NCBI RefSeq assembly: GCF_019957155.1 | Contig: NZ_JAIPME010000002.1 | Location: 2,079,001 to 2,143,000 of the forward strand | Length of the DNA stretch: 64,000 bases | DNA from: Anaerococcus murdochii | Lineage (GTDB): Bacteria > Bacillota > Clostridia > Tissierellales > Peptoniphilaceae | Direction of reading: 5' to 3' | Notes under the pieces: generated by a model | What the model was told of the DNA's origin: nothing | The model's database searches: none | The model's input: only the letters and a program-made list of their open reading frames with translations | Part shown: piece after piece, positions 25,532 to 34,600 of the stretch | Numbering within the stretch: the first letter of the stretch is position 1 | Layout: the number at the start of each line of letters is the position of its first letter | Position numbers and translations under genes: made by a program

Positions 25532-25652
25532 ATCATTCTCCAATTCTATATTTTACCTTTCTATATGTATAGATTAACTACCTAATTATAGCATATAACA
25601 CAGATTCCTTTCAATTGTACGGTTCACTGCGTTAAATCAAATAAAAAATAAA

Positions 25653-25672
25653 GACAGTCCGAAGGCTGCCGA
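25653..25672 (-). terminator. terminator-like hairpin
   Basis: Minus strand GGCAG-CCTTCGGA-CTGTC followed by TTTATTTTTTATTT, directly after the remnant frame at 25676-25830. It would lie downstream of that lost gene. Confidence 0.5.
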
Positions 25673-25675
25673 TAT

Positions 25676-25830
25676 TTACCACTCTTCACCTTTGCTATGG
25701 TCTATCTTACTTGACTTAGCTTTATCATCCGTCTTAAAGCTTTTTATTTGCCCTAATATGGACTTTTTATCTTTTCTTGACTTTTTTTACTTGTTCTTTT
25801 GCTTTTAAGAGCTTAGAAGACAAAATATGA
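25676..25830 (-). pseudogene. C-terminal remnant of an unidentified mobile-element gene
   Basis: The minus strand encodes SKLLKAKEQVKKV, then after a frame change KKSILGQIKSFKTDDKAKSS and KIDHSKGEEW before TAA at 25676. There is no start codon and one frameshift. The lysine-rich, low-complexity tail resembles those of mobilization proteins of Firmicute elements, but I cannot name the family. It shows a gene was lost between hamA's regulator and the AbiE locus. Confidence 0.4.
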
Positions 25831-25958
25831 ACATTCCTATGTATTTATAAGGTTCTCAATTATTGTTTTACTTTTCCCAAAATTTCACAGTATCTCCTTG
25901 TTTTAAATATTCTAAATCTTTTCTCCTATCTATAATTTGCCAGACAGTGTCTGTTAAA

Positions 25959-26267
25959 TTACATCTCGTTAATTCTATTTGATAAAATTATAACTACATC
26001 AACAACTTTATCAAACTTCAGATCTCCAATGTACTTATTTTCACTAAGATATACTTCCCACAAGGATCTTAGGTATGAATCTTCTTTTATGTCCTCGATT
26101 ATTTCCTCATAGTCTTTCATTATCTCCTGACTTCCTCTTTTCTTTTAGGCTCTTTCTATTGCTTTTTTTAAAGTTTCATAGTTTATCTCATCTTTTTTTA
26201 GTTTGTAGAGGGTGTATAGGGCGTAAAAGTCTCTCATTCGTGTCGTTGCTATATTTCTTCTACAACT
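25959..26267 (-). pseudogene. C-terminal remnant of AbiEii toxin
   Basis: The frame reads CRRNIATTRMRDFYALYTLY, KLKKDEINYETLKKAIERA, a TAA at 26145-26147, then KKRGSQEIMKDYEEIIEDIK and a tail ending SNRINEM. RMRDFYALY and the following helices match the C-terminal part of AbiEii-type nucleotidyltransferase toxins. The nucleotidyltransferase core is absent. It lies downstream of the intact AbiEi antitoxin gene, separated by the chimeric gene at 26351-26599. ATG 26120 could start a 53-residue peptide from the last part, with AGGAGAT upstream by chance. Confidence 0.7.
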
Positions 26268-26304
26268 TCATATTATATTAGCCAATATCCCATCATTGAT
26301 TTCC

Positions 26305-26340
26305 TGAAATCAAAAAAGCACCTATCATTTTGTAAAATAG
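26305..26340 (-). terminator. Rho-independent terminator after the chimeric gene
   Basis: GCACCTAT/ATAGGTGC pair around an 11-base loop and are followed on the minus strand by six T. It separates the chimeric gene from the toxin remnant. Confidence 0.8.
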
Positions 26341-26350
26341 GTGCCAAAAT

Positions 26351-26599
26351 TTATTTTTTAACTTTTAACTTCTTAATAACCAATAATCCAATTACAACCG
26401 TTAACCAATAACAAACCTCACATAGAAATAATATTAATAATATTTCTTTTGTATGAGTCTTATTTATATCATATTTCAAAAAATAAGAAACACCAAAAAT
26501 AAAAAGCCCAAATATGTTATACAGAAAGGCTTTTAAGAACGTATTTTTCTTCTCTGCCAGACTTCTTATCTTGCCCTTTATACTCTCGATATTAATCAC
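26351..26599 (-). CDS. chimeric gene: AbiEii N-terminus joined to a membrane protein
   Basis: 82 residues. The first 19 (MINIESIKGKIRSLAEKKN) look like the start of an AbiEii toxin, and the ATG overlaps the AbiEi stop by four bases, as in normal abiE operons. After that the sequence changes to a two-helix membrane protein (FLYNIFGLFIFGVSYFLKY and ILLILFLCEVCYWLTVVIGL) with a basic tail. No toxin active-site residues remain. The remaining toxin end lies at 25959-26267. The gene is open and has its own terminator, so it may be expressed under antitoxin control. The membrane part is of unknown origin. Confidence 0.65.
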   Translation of the reverse strand: MINIESIKGKIRSLAEKKNTFLKAFLYNIFGLFIFGVSYFLKYDINKTHTKEILLILFLCEVCYWLTVVIGLLVIKKLKVKK

Positions 26600-27183
26600 G
26601 ATAATACCTCCATGTATTTTCTAATTTCATTTTCTATTTTAAATAATTTACTGTATTTTATGAGTCGTCTTAGATTTTTATTTTCTGATTTAAAGTATCT
26701 TTTTATGGCTTCTGTAAAAATTTGCTTATCTATTTTTTCTCTGTCGATTATGATATCGCAAATTGTTCGATCTATATCGTAAACTGGAATAAGGTTGCCT
26801 TGCGGTGATTTTATTTCTGTCTTTCCTAGTTCGTATAAGTCTTTTTTTACATAGTGAACTTGTAGATCCTCATATCTTTTTTTGATATGGCTTGCATTAT
26901 AGCCTTGGGGCACAGATATATGAAATACATTTGGAGTTCTATCTGATAGGTCGTGGAGATAGAGGGCTGTTTGATGTGAAAATATAATTCGATTACTATT
27001 TGATGATATTAAAACAAAATCGTCTATTACTTTTCCTTTTAATTGATATAGACCTGGTCTTAATCTTTCTAATTGTCCGATTTTTGTTAATTCTGATAGA
27101 TTATGCCTAGTATATCCAAGTTCTTCTGCTTCTTTGTTGGTGATTACTAAATTTTCTTGGATATATTCTTTAAGTGTATTCAT
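26596..27183 (-). CDS. AbiEi family antitoxin/regulator
   Basis: 195 residues. The N-terminal winged helix (ITNKEAEELGYTRHNLSELT, then GQLERLRPGLYQL) and the C-terminal domain (SHQTALYLHDLSDRTPNVFHI, in parts, and VYDIDRTICDIIID) match AbiEi antitoxins of type IV systems. These repress their operon and counteract the AbiEii nucleotidyltransferase. ATG 27183 has AGAGGAGG upstream. With the toxin destroyed it is an orphan antitoxin that could still act as a repressor, or neutralise related toxins. Confidence 0.85.
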   Translation of the reverse strand: MNTLKEYIQENLVITNKEAEELGYTRHNLSELTKIGQLERLRPGLYQLKGKVIDDFVLISSNSNRIIFSHQTALYLHDLSDRTPNVFHISVPQGYNASHIKKRYEDLQVHYVKKDLYELGKTEIKSPQGNLIPVYDIDRTICDIIIDREKIDKQIFTEAIKRYFKSENKNLRRLIKYSKLFKIENEIRKYMEVLS

Positions 27184-27203
27184 AGTCCGCCTCCTCTCGT
27201 TTA

Positions 27204-27239
27204 CGCTTTTATTATATGTTATAAAAGCGAATATGTAAA
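27204..27239 (-). promoter_or_regulatory. abiEi promoter with overlapping operator
   Basis: Minus strand TTTACA (27234-27239), 17-base spacer, TATAAT (27211-27216). The inverted repeat CGCTTTTAT/ATAAAAGCG (27204-27229) covers the spacer and -10 box. AbiEi proteins are known to bind inverted repeats in their own promoter. Confidence 0.7.
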
Positions 27240-27347
27240 GTTACTTATGAGTTTTCCATTTTTTGAAAAAGGATGTAACGAATCCTTACTCCCTTTCTAA
27301 AATTATTCTTTCTTAACTCAATATTACTAATATTATTATAGTTACTC

Positions 27348-27434
27348 TCCGATTTTCGGATTTCTAGAAATCTGTTATTCGGAGTTCTTAAATTCCGATT
27401 TTCGGAAGTCTGGACTTCTGATTTCAGAGATCAG
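27348..27434. repeat. cluster of overlapping palindromes
   Basis: In 87 bases there are TCCGATTTTCGGA (27348-27360), ATTTCTAGAAAT (27360-27371), TTCCGATTTTCGGAA (27393-27407), AAGTCTGGACTT (27406-27417) and TCTGATTTCAGA (27417-27428), several sharing ends. It lies in the 506-base gene-free stretch between abiEi and rlmD, close to the element's right att site. Function unknown. Confidence 0.75.
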
Positions 27435-27483
27435 ATTTTGTATTATTAGTTATATTTAAAATTTATATACACTCACTTCTTAG

Positions 27484-27514
27484 AAAAAAAGAGCAGCCTT
27501 TTAAGCTACTCTTG
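27484..27514 (-). terminator. Rho-independent terminator downstream of rlmD
   Basis: GAGTAGC/GCTGCTC around a seven-base loop, then seven T on the minus strand. It ends the pfkA-pyk-rlmD transcript. Confidence 0.75.
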
Positions 27515-27564
27515 TAGAAAGTATAAAATGGGTTTTATCTTATTATATTTTTCTTTGTGTCTCC

Positions 27565-27690
27565 TCATACCAGTTGCAAAACTACTCTTACGTCCATGTA
27601 GTTTTTTTGGGTCTTTTTGACGTATCCTTCTTCATCTTTATCGAAGACAAAATGCTTATAAAACTGCTTAAAATGCAGGATTTCTAAGTT
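27565..27690 (-). other. open remnant frame downstream of rlmD
   Basis: Reading on from the rlmD end in another frame gives LEILHFKQFYKHFVFDKDEE and GYVKKTQKNYMDVRVVLQLV before a stop. No start codon exists. It may be the tail of a gene from the element or from the old chromosome junction; I do not recognise it. Confidence 0.3.
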
Positions 27691-28937
27691 TACATCTTTT
27701 GTATCAACGCTATAGTTTCCACATGCATTGTCTGTGGGAACATATCCACACCCTTGATTTTTTCTAGTTTATAACCTAATTTTTCAAACCTATTTATATC
27801 TCGTGCTAGGGTTTGTGGGTTGCAGGAGATGTAGATTATTTCTTTTAGGCCACTCTTGCCTATAGATTTTATTAGGTCTTTGTCTAGTCCTGCCCTTGGT
27901 GGGTCTACTATTAGGCTATCGATTTTTTCTTTTTTTATAAATTTTTCGTCAATATATTTGGCGTTTTTCGCTATGAATTTAAAGTCTTTTAGGTCGTTTA
28001 TTTCTGCGTTTATTTTGGCGTCTTGGATGGCGTTTCTGTTTATTTCTACACCTACAAGCCTATCGCCGTTGATGGCAATAGATGAGGTGGCAGATCCGCA
28101 GTAGAGGTCTAGGACTTTTTTGCCTGATCCTAAAAGTTTTTTTGCTTCCCCGTAAAGATTTTCTATTTGAAAGTCATTAACTTGATAAAAATCATTGGCA
28201 CTTATCCTGAAGGTTTTGTCAAAAATCCTATATTCCAAATGGTCCTTGCCTGAAATGTTTATATTTTCCTTACCTACAATATTTATGAAAAATTTACTGT
28301 TTTTGTATTTTTCTCTGATATAGGATATTAGCTCTTCACTATTTTCCAGATCAAGGTTTATCATCACATTTTCGCCATTGGTTCTTATGGTGATTTCCTT
28401 AATTGTACCTGGGAATTTTTCTGAAATATCCTTTGTGATTTCTTCTATTTTGTCTAAATTTTGGCTAATTTCTTCCCTGACTAAGAGGCAATCTTTTATG
28501 TAGACTAGATCATTTGAGTAAGACTTGTTATAGGCAAGACGTCCGTCTTTTTCTACTTGAAGTCTGATTTTATTCCTATATCTTAATTCTTTTGATGGGA
28601 TTATTTCAATATCTTCCAGTTTATAGGAAGTGGATTTGGCTATGGCTTGTAAAATGAGATTCTTTTTTATTTTTAGTTGTGTTTGATATTCTATATCCAT
28701 AATAGTACAAGCTCCACATTCATAAAAATATGGACATGGAGCTTGTGTTTTAACTGGGCTTTCTTTAATTGTTTTTATCTTTTTTGCATTGTAGAAATTT
28801 TTCTTTTCTTCTATGACTTCAATGTCGCAGACTTCGCCGTAGACTGCGTCTTCGATAAAAGCAACCTTATCAGGAGTTTCTCCGACTCCCCTCCCATCTA
28901 TTAGGATATCTCTTATATAGATATCTTGGTATTTCAT
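27690..28937 (-). CDS. rlmD: 23S rRNA (uracil-5-)-methyltransferase RlmD/RumA type
   Basis: 415 residues. An N-terminal TRAM domain binds RNA; the iron-sulfur cysteines are seen in CPYFYECGACTIM near residue 70 plus a later Cys (KDCLLV). The methyltransferase core has VLDLYCGSATSS near 285, DPPRAGL near 345 and the catalytic ISCNPQTLARD near 370. It makes 5-methyluridine in 23S rRNA using SAM; whether it covers one or two sites (RlmCD-like) cannot be told. The final HVETIALIQKM lies at the candidate att site, so the last codons may come from the integrated element. ATG abuts the pyk stop. Confidence 0.87.
   Translation of the reverse strand: MKYQDIYIRDILIDGRGVGETPDKVAFIEDAVYGEVCDIEVIEEKKNFYNAKKIKTIKESPVKTQAPCPYFYECGACTIMDIEYQTQLKIKKNLILQAIAKSTSYKLEDIEIIPSKELRYRNKIRLQVEKDGRLAYNKSYSNDLVYIKDCLLVREEISQNLDKIEEITKDISEKFPGTIKEITIRTNGENVMINLDLENSEELISYIREKYKNSKFFINIVGKENINISGKDHLEYRIFDKTFRISANDFYQVNDFQIENLYGEAKKLLGSGKKVLDLYCGSATSSIAINGDRLVGVEINRNAIQDAKINAEINDLKDFKFIAKNAKYIDEKFIKKEKIDSLIVDPPRAGLDKDLIKSIGKSGLKEIIYISCNPQTLARDINRFEKLGYKLEKIKGVDMFPQTMHVETIALIQKM
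27715..27733. other. candidate attachment site in rlmD
   Basis: Minus strand AGACAATGCATGTGGAAAC, within the codons for QTMHVET. It matches 16 of 19 bases with the site at 7184-7202, about 20.5 kb away in the same orientation, and both follow ATGTTCCCA. Confidence 0.6.
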
Positions 28938-30709
28938 TAGATTACTTTTGTTTCTCCGTTGTAGATTACTCCGCCTATTGGGTCTACTGTTATGATTTGA
29001 CCATCTTGAACTAGGCTTTGAGCACTTACAGCTCCTACTACTGCAGGGATGCCAAAGTGTACAGCTGCTACTGCTGTATGGCTTGTTAGTCCGCCAGTTT
29101 CTGTAACTATAGCTGAAGCTTTTTCGATAAATTCTGTTATGTCAGAATCTGTAAATTTGGCTACGATTATGTCGCCCTCTTCAAATTTGCTTTCAAGTTC
29201 TTTTTTAGTTGAACCGATTACAACCTTACCTGAAACAGATTTTGCACCTATACCTGTACCTGATGTGATGATATCACCGATCACATGAACTTTAATTAGA
29301 TTTGAAGATCCGCTTACACCTAGTGGAACACCAGCTGTTACAACTGTTAGGTCGCCTTCTTCTAGGTAGCCTTCAGATAGACCACCAACTATTGCTCTTT
29401 CGATTAGCTCATCTGTTTCGTGAGCTTCTTTTATTACTAGTGGGTAAACACCCCAAACTACTGATAGTTGTCTAGCAACTATGTCTGTTGTAGTTGCTGC
29501 AATTATATTTGTTCTTGGTCTAAATTTAGATATTACTCTTGATGTATTACCGCTTGATGTACATGAAATTATCGCTCTTGCGTCTAGTTCTCTAGCTATT
29601 TGACAAGTTGATCTTGCTATTGAGTTGGTTGTATTTCTTCTAGATTCTACCTTTGTGTTGTATACTTTTTCGATGAAGTCATCTGATAATTCTGTTGTTA
29701 TACAGATGTCTCTCATTGTTTTAACAGCTTCTACTGGGTATTTACCACCTGCTGTTTCACCTGAAAGCATAACACAGTCAGTACCATCGATAATAGCGTT
29801 AGCAACGTCTGTTGTCTCTGCCCTTGTAGGTCTTGGGTTTCTAATCATAGAGTCAAGCATTTGAGTAGCAGTAATAACTGGTTTTGCAGCAGCATTACAT
29901 CTTCTGATAATGTCCTTTTGAACTCCTGGGATTAGCTCAGTTTTGATTTCTATACCTAAGTCTCCCCTTGCTACCATGATTCCGTCAGATGCTTCGATGA
30001 TTTCTTCGATATTATCAACACCTTCTTGAGATTCAATCTTAGATATGATTTTAATATCTTCACCACCGTGGTCTTCAAGGACTTTTCTTATATCATAAAC
30101 ATCTTCTTTTTTACGAACGAAAGAAGCAGCTATAAGGTCGATACCGTTTTCGATACCAAACTTAATGTCATCGACATCCTTTGGTGTGATAGATGGTAGG
30201 TTGGTTTTTGATCCTGGAAGGTTAACTCCCTTATGGTTTGAAAGTACACCATTGTTTTGAACCCTACAAACTACGTCTGTGCCGTCTTTTATCTCAATTA
30301 CTTCAAGTTGAACAAGACCATCATCTATGTAGATTTCACTACCAACTTTAACGTCTTGTGGTAATCCCTTGTGGGAAACAGAAACTATATCTTGGGTTCC
30401 CATAACGTCTCTAGTTGTTAGGGTAAAGATGTCGTCTGGTTTAAGGAAGATTTCCTTTACATTATAGTTACCAGTTCTGATTTCTGGTCCCTTTGTATCT
30501 AGCATGATTGCTATTGGTTTATTGAGTTTTCTTCTTAGTCTTCTGATTGTTTTGATTTTTTCTAAGTGTTCTTCGTGAGTTCCGTGTGAAAAGTTAAGTC
30601 TTGCTACGTTCATTCCATTTTGAATGAGTTGTTCAAGAACTTCTGGTTTTTCACTTGCTGGTCCTATTGTACAAACAATTTTGGTTTTCTTTAAAATATC
30701 TGGTTGCAT
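28937..30709 (-). CDS. pyk: pyruvate kinase with C-terminal PEP-utilizing domain
   Basis: 590 residues, longer than the common 475 because of an extra domain. The core has KTKIVCTIGPAS (residues 8-19), the active-site stretch MVARGDLGIEI near 245 and TATQMLDSM near 280. It transfers phosphate from PEP to ADP, the last step of glycolysis. Residues 480-590 form a PEP-utilizer-like mobile domain with GGLTSHTAVAA, where the histidine is the usual phospho-acceptor. This extension is common in Firmicutes. AGGAGG precedes ATG 30709; pfkA ends 8 bases upstream. Confidence 0.96.
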   Translation of the reverse strand: MQPDILKKTKIVCTIGPASEKPEVLEQLIQNGMNVARLNFSHGTHEEHLEKIKTIRRLRRKLNKPIAIMLDTKGPEIRTGNYNVKEIFLKPDDIFTLTTRDVMGTQDIVSVSHKGLPQDVKVGSEIYIDDGLVQLEVIEIKDGTDVVCRVQNNGVLSNHKGVNLPGSKTNLPSITPKDVDDIKFGIENGIDLIAASFVRKKEDVYDIRKVLEDHGGEDIKIISKIESQEGVDNIEEIIEASDGIMVARGDLGIEIKTELIPGVQKDIIRRCNAAAKPVITATQMLDSMIRNPRPTRAETTDVANAIIDGTDCVMLSGETAGGKYPVEAVKTMRDICITTELSDDFIEKVYNTKVESRRNTTNSIARSTCQIARELDARAIISCTSSGNTSRVISKFRPRTNIIAATTTDIVARQLSVVWGVYPLVIKEAHETDELIERAIVGGLSEGYLEEGDLTVVTAGVPLGVSGSSNLIKVHVIGDIITSGTGIGAKSVSGKVVIGSTKKELESKFEEGDIIVAKFTDSDITEFIEKASAIVTETGGLTSHTAVAAVHFGIPAVVGAVSAQSLVQDGQIITVDPIGGVIYNGETKVI

Positions 30710-30717
30710 TTTTCCTC

Positions 30718-31677
30718 CTATCTTGATAAGCTATTTGCTAAATCATATAAACTCTCATCAAAGACTGATTTAACTGATGTAGCTTCATCTATACTAACTT
30801 CTATAATTTGTCCATTTACATAACCTATAGCAAGGCCTGTTTTCTCTTCTGATAATAATTCAACAGCCCTAGCGCCCATGGCTGAACCTAGAAGTCTGTC
30901 TACTGCAGAAGGTGAGCCACCTCTTTGAACGTGGCCTAAAACTGTTACCTTAGTTTCGATACCAGTTTTTTCTTCAAGTTCATTTGCAAGAGCATATGGA
31001 TCGCCAACGCCTTCAGCAAGAGTAATTAGGTGGTGGAGTTTTCCTCTCTTCCTACCATGTTCCATCTTGGCAATTATTTCATTAATAGAAAACTTATGCT
31101 CAGGCACGATAATGGATTCAGCACCTCCAGCAAGACCTGAATATAAAGCAAGATCACCGCAATGACGGCCCATTACCTCTATAACAACAGCCCTACCGTG
31201 AGAGCTTGATGTATCTCTTAATTTACCTATGGCATCTGCTACAGTTTCTATAGCTGTAAAAAATCCTATAGTGTAGTCTGTATAACCCATGTCATTATCT
31301 ATAGTACCAGGAATGCCGATGGTTTTGATTCCTAAATCTGAAAGAGCCTTAGCTCCCTTGAATGATCCGTCACCACCAACTACAATTAGCCCTTCTATGC
31401 CATAGTCAGCAAGGATTTCTGCCCCTCTTTTTTGACCTTCTGGTGTTTCGAATTCAAGACTTCTTGCAGTACCAAGGATAGTACCACCCTTGTGGATGAT
31501 GTCTGCTACAGAAGAAATATTCATTTCATAAATATCACCCTTCATAAGACCATCGTAACCATTTCTGACGCCCTTAATTCTCATAGATTTATTTATTGCG
31601 GTTCTAACAGCACCTCTAATGGCAGAGTTCATGCCTGGTGCGTCGCCACCGCTAGTAAGTATACCTATTGTTTTCAT
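30718..31677 (-). CDS. pfkA: ATP-dependent 6-phosphofructokinase
   Basis: 319 residues, standard bacterial length. The ATP site begins with GILTSGGDAPGMN (residues 4-16), GGDGSFKGA near 102 holds the phosphate loop, and GIPGTIDND near 124 carries the catalytic Asp. It phosphorylates fructose 6-phosphate, the committed step of glycolysis. It is in one operon with pyk and dnaE, spacing about 9 bases on each side, an arrangement common in Firmicutes. Confidence 0.97.
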   Translation of the reverse strand: MKTIGILTSGGDAPGMNSAIRGAVRTAINKSMRIKGVRNGYDGLMKGDIYEMNISSVADIIHKGGTILGTARSLEFETPEGQKRGAEILADYGIEGLIVVGGDGSFKGAKALSDLGIKTIGIPGTIDNDMGYTDYTIGFFTAIETVADAIGKLRDTSSSHGRAVVIEVMGRHCGDLALYSGLAGGAESIIVPEHKFSINEIIAKMEHGRKRGKLHHLITLAEGVGDPYALANELEEKTGIETKVTVLGHVQRGGSPSAVDRLLGSAMGARAVELLSEEKTGLAIGYVNGQIIEVSIDEATSVKSVFDESLYDLANSLSR

Positions 31678-31686
31678 TATCTCTCC

Positions 31687-34600
31687 TCATTTTGTCTTAA
31701 CATTTTCTTTGCCAAGCCTATCTTCAAATAATTTTATAGTAGAATCATTGATATCAACCCATAATTTCGAATCAAGGCCAACTAACTTTTTCTTATCTTC
31801 AAAATAAATCTTTACAGGGTTTTTGCCGAAATTTGACAAAATTAACCCTTTGACATCATTATACTCTTTATATTGCATTTTTAGATATAAAGTTTTAAGA
31901 TTTGACTTTTCTATGTCAATAAATTCTGACGCTAATAATTTTACGTCACTTTCATCACTTTGCAATCTTCCTTTAACAATCACAATATTATCATCATCGA
32001 TTAGATTTCTATACTGGCTATAAGTCTTAGGAAAGATGACCATTTCAATATTTCCATACATATCTTCAAGGGATGCAAAAGCCATCAAATCACGTTTTTT
32101 TGTTGTGAGCTCTTTTTTATTATTAATAATCCCCGCCATGGTGACAAAATTACCGTCAAGCCTTGCAATATTTTCCTCTCCGACTTCTTCCCTAAAATTT
32201 GTGGTAAAATTCACAATATTTGATAAGGCAAGGCTTCTTTCTGATAAAGGATGTTCAGAGATATAAAAACCAAGGACTTCCTTTTCTAGTTTAAGCTTAA
32301 CTTTTTTAGGATATTCGTCAATATCTGGCATATCTATATCAGTTTCTTCTTGTTTTTCTCCCATATCTAGGAGGTTCATCTGGCCGGTGACATTGATCTT
32401 ATTATTATCGTGAACTGTACTTATAGCCTTTTCAAAAATCGCCATGAGTGACGACCTGGTATAGCCAAGACTGTCAAAGGCTCCGGCCTTGATTAGGGAT
32501 TCTATTCCCTTTTTATTTAAGGCCCTAGAGTCAGTATCTTCAACTCTTTCTAGGAAATTTTTAAAATTCGTAAAGGCGCCGCCCTCTTGCCTTGCCTTGA
32601 CAATGGCTTCAATTAGGTTAAGGCCAACATTTTTAATTCCCGATAGGCCGAAGATAATTTTTTTATCTTCTACTTCAAAAGTGCCAGTAGACTTATTTAT
32701 ATCTGGTGCAAGGACTTCTATGCCAAGTCTTTTAGTCTCTGATACATAGGTATAGAGCTTGCCTGTCTGATCCATTACAGAAGAAATCAGATTTGCCATA
32801 TATTCTTCTGGATAATAGTGTTTTAGATATGCAGTTTGGACAGCCACAAGCGAATAAGCCGCAGAGTGGGACTTGTTGAAGGCGTATTTAGCAAAGGAAA
32901 TCATTTCATCATAGATAGTATTTGCAGCTTCCCTATTTACACCATTTCTGACTGCACCTGGAATTATAACTTGGCCACTCTCATCGACCTTACCATTTAT
33001 AAAAATATCCCTATTTTCTTCCATGACTGCCATTTTCTTTTTAGACATGGCACGCCTTAAATTGTCTGCTTCGCCAAGTGAATAACCAGCAAGCTGTTGA
33101 ACTATTTGCATTACCTGTTCTTGGTAGACGATTATTCCATAAGTCACACCCAGGATTGGCTTTAACTTTTCATCTAAAAAAGTGACATCTTCTGGGTTGT
33201 TTTTGTTGTGGATATATTTTGGTATTTCATCCATAGGTCCAGGTCTAAAAAGTGAGTTTGCCGCAATTAGATCATCAAAAACTGTTGGTTTAAGATTTTT
33301 TAGAAAGGCCCTCATCCCCGCTGACTCAAACTGAAAGAGTCCTATTGTCTTAGCCTGGTTAAATTGTTTTATAACGTTCGCATCATTTACGTCAATTTTT
33401 CTTATATCGACATCTAGGCCGTAATTTTTCTTAATGTCCTTGATGGTATCTTTGATGACTGTGAGATTTCTTAGACCCAAAAAGTCCATCTTCAAAAGTC
33501 CCAATTCCTCAATTTCCGTCATATCAAACTGACTAACCACCTGGTCATTTGATAGGGCAAGGGGAATTATATCTGTAAGTGGGTCTTTAGAAATAACTAC
33601 ACCTGCAGCATGGATTGAAGTATGGCGTGGTAGGGCTTCTAGTTTTTTGGCTGTGTCAATTAACCTTTTTCCCTCAGCATCTTTTTCGTATGAGGCCCTA
33701 AAGGCATCTGATTCTGCCAAAGCCTTATCTATTGTCATACCTATTGTGGCTGGGATTTGTTTTGCAATGGTATCGACCTTGCCATAGGCAATATCGAGAA
33801 CCCTACCAACATCCCTAATAGCATTTCTTGCCTGCATCCTACCAAAGGTTACTATTTGTGAAACGTGGTCCCTGCCATAGAGGTCATTGACATATTCCAC
33901 AACCTTATCCCTTAGGACGTAGTCAAAGTCTATATCAATATCTGGCATGGATACCCTTTCAGGATTTAAAAACCTCTCAAAAATAAGATTGTATTTCAAA
34001 GGGTCAATCTGGGTAATATCAAGGGCATAGGAAACAAGAGAACCCGCCGCAGAACCCCTGCCTGGTCCCACCGCTATGTCGTTTTTTCTAGAATAATTTA
34101 CAAAGTCCCAAACAATCAAGAAATAATCAACATAACCCATGGAATTTATTACGTCAATTTCCATTTTGGCTCTTTCCACTATCTCATCTGTGACTGTTTC
34201 ATATTTCTCAGAAATGCCTTCGTTTACTAATAATTTCAAATAATCTAAATTTGTAAGGCCTTCTGGGACTTTTGTGTAGTAAGGAAGGTGGGGTTGGTGG
34301 AATTTAATCTCAACATTGCAACGCTCTGCGATTTTCCCAGTATTTTCTATTGCTCTTTCGTAATCTTTGAAAATTGTTGCCATAGTTTCAGGATCTTTTA
34401 GGTAAAATTCCCTATTTGGCATCTTCATCCTATTTTCATCTTTAATCAATGAACCAGTTTGGATGCACAAGAGGACATCCTGATAATAGGAATCTTCCTT
34501 GTTTATGTAGTGGACATCGTTAGTTGCCACCATTTCTATGCCTAGTTTCCTATGAAGATAGGCCACACCTTGGTTGACCTTTTTTTGCTCAGCCATGCCA

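Larger units (their letters stand above)
7195..27725. mobile_element. putative integrative mobilizable element in rlmD
   Basis: Two att-like sequences bound about 20.5 kb. The element carries, left to right, a large serine recombinase, a SHOCT-like protein, a TetR-ECF-ABC-MATE operon, an IS110-type element, mobC with a relaxase, HamB-HamA-XRE and an AbiE remnant. On the minus strand the order is rlmD body, element, rumA-type tail, which is what integration into the 3' part of rumA should give, with the element restoring an rlmD end (HVETIALIQKM). No type IV secretion genes are seen, so transfer would need a helper. Boundaries are inferred. Confidence 0.65.

Noticed and set aside
27348..27434. 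CRISPR array
   Set aside because: The palindromes differ from one another and there are no regular spacers or cas genes.
27690..28937. rlmD as a pseudogene cut by the element
   Set aside because: The frame is complete, all motifs are present and a natural stop ends it; only the last codons are suspected to be element-derived.
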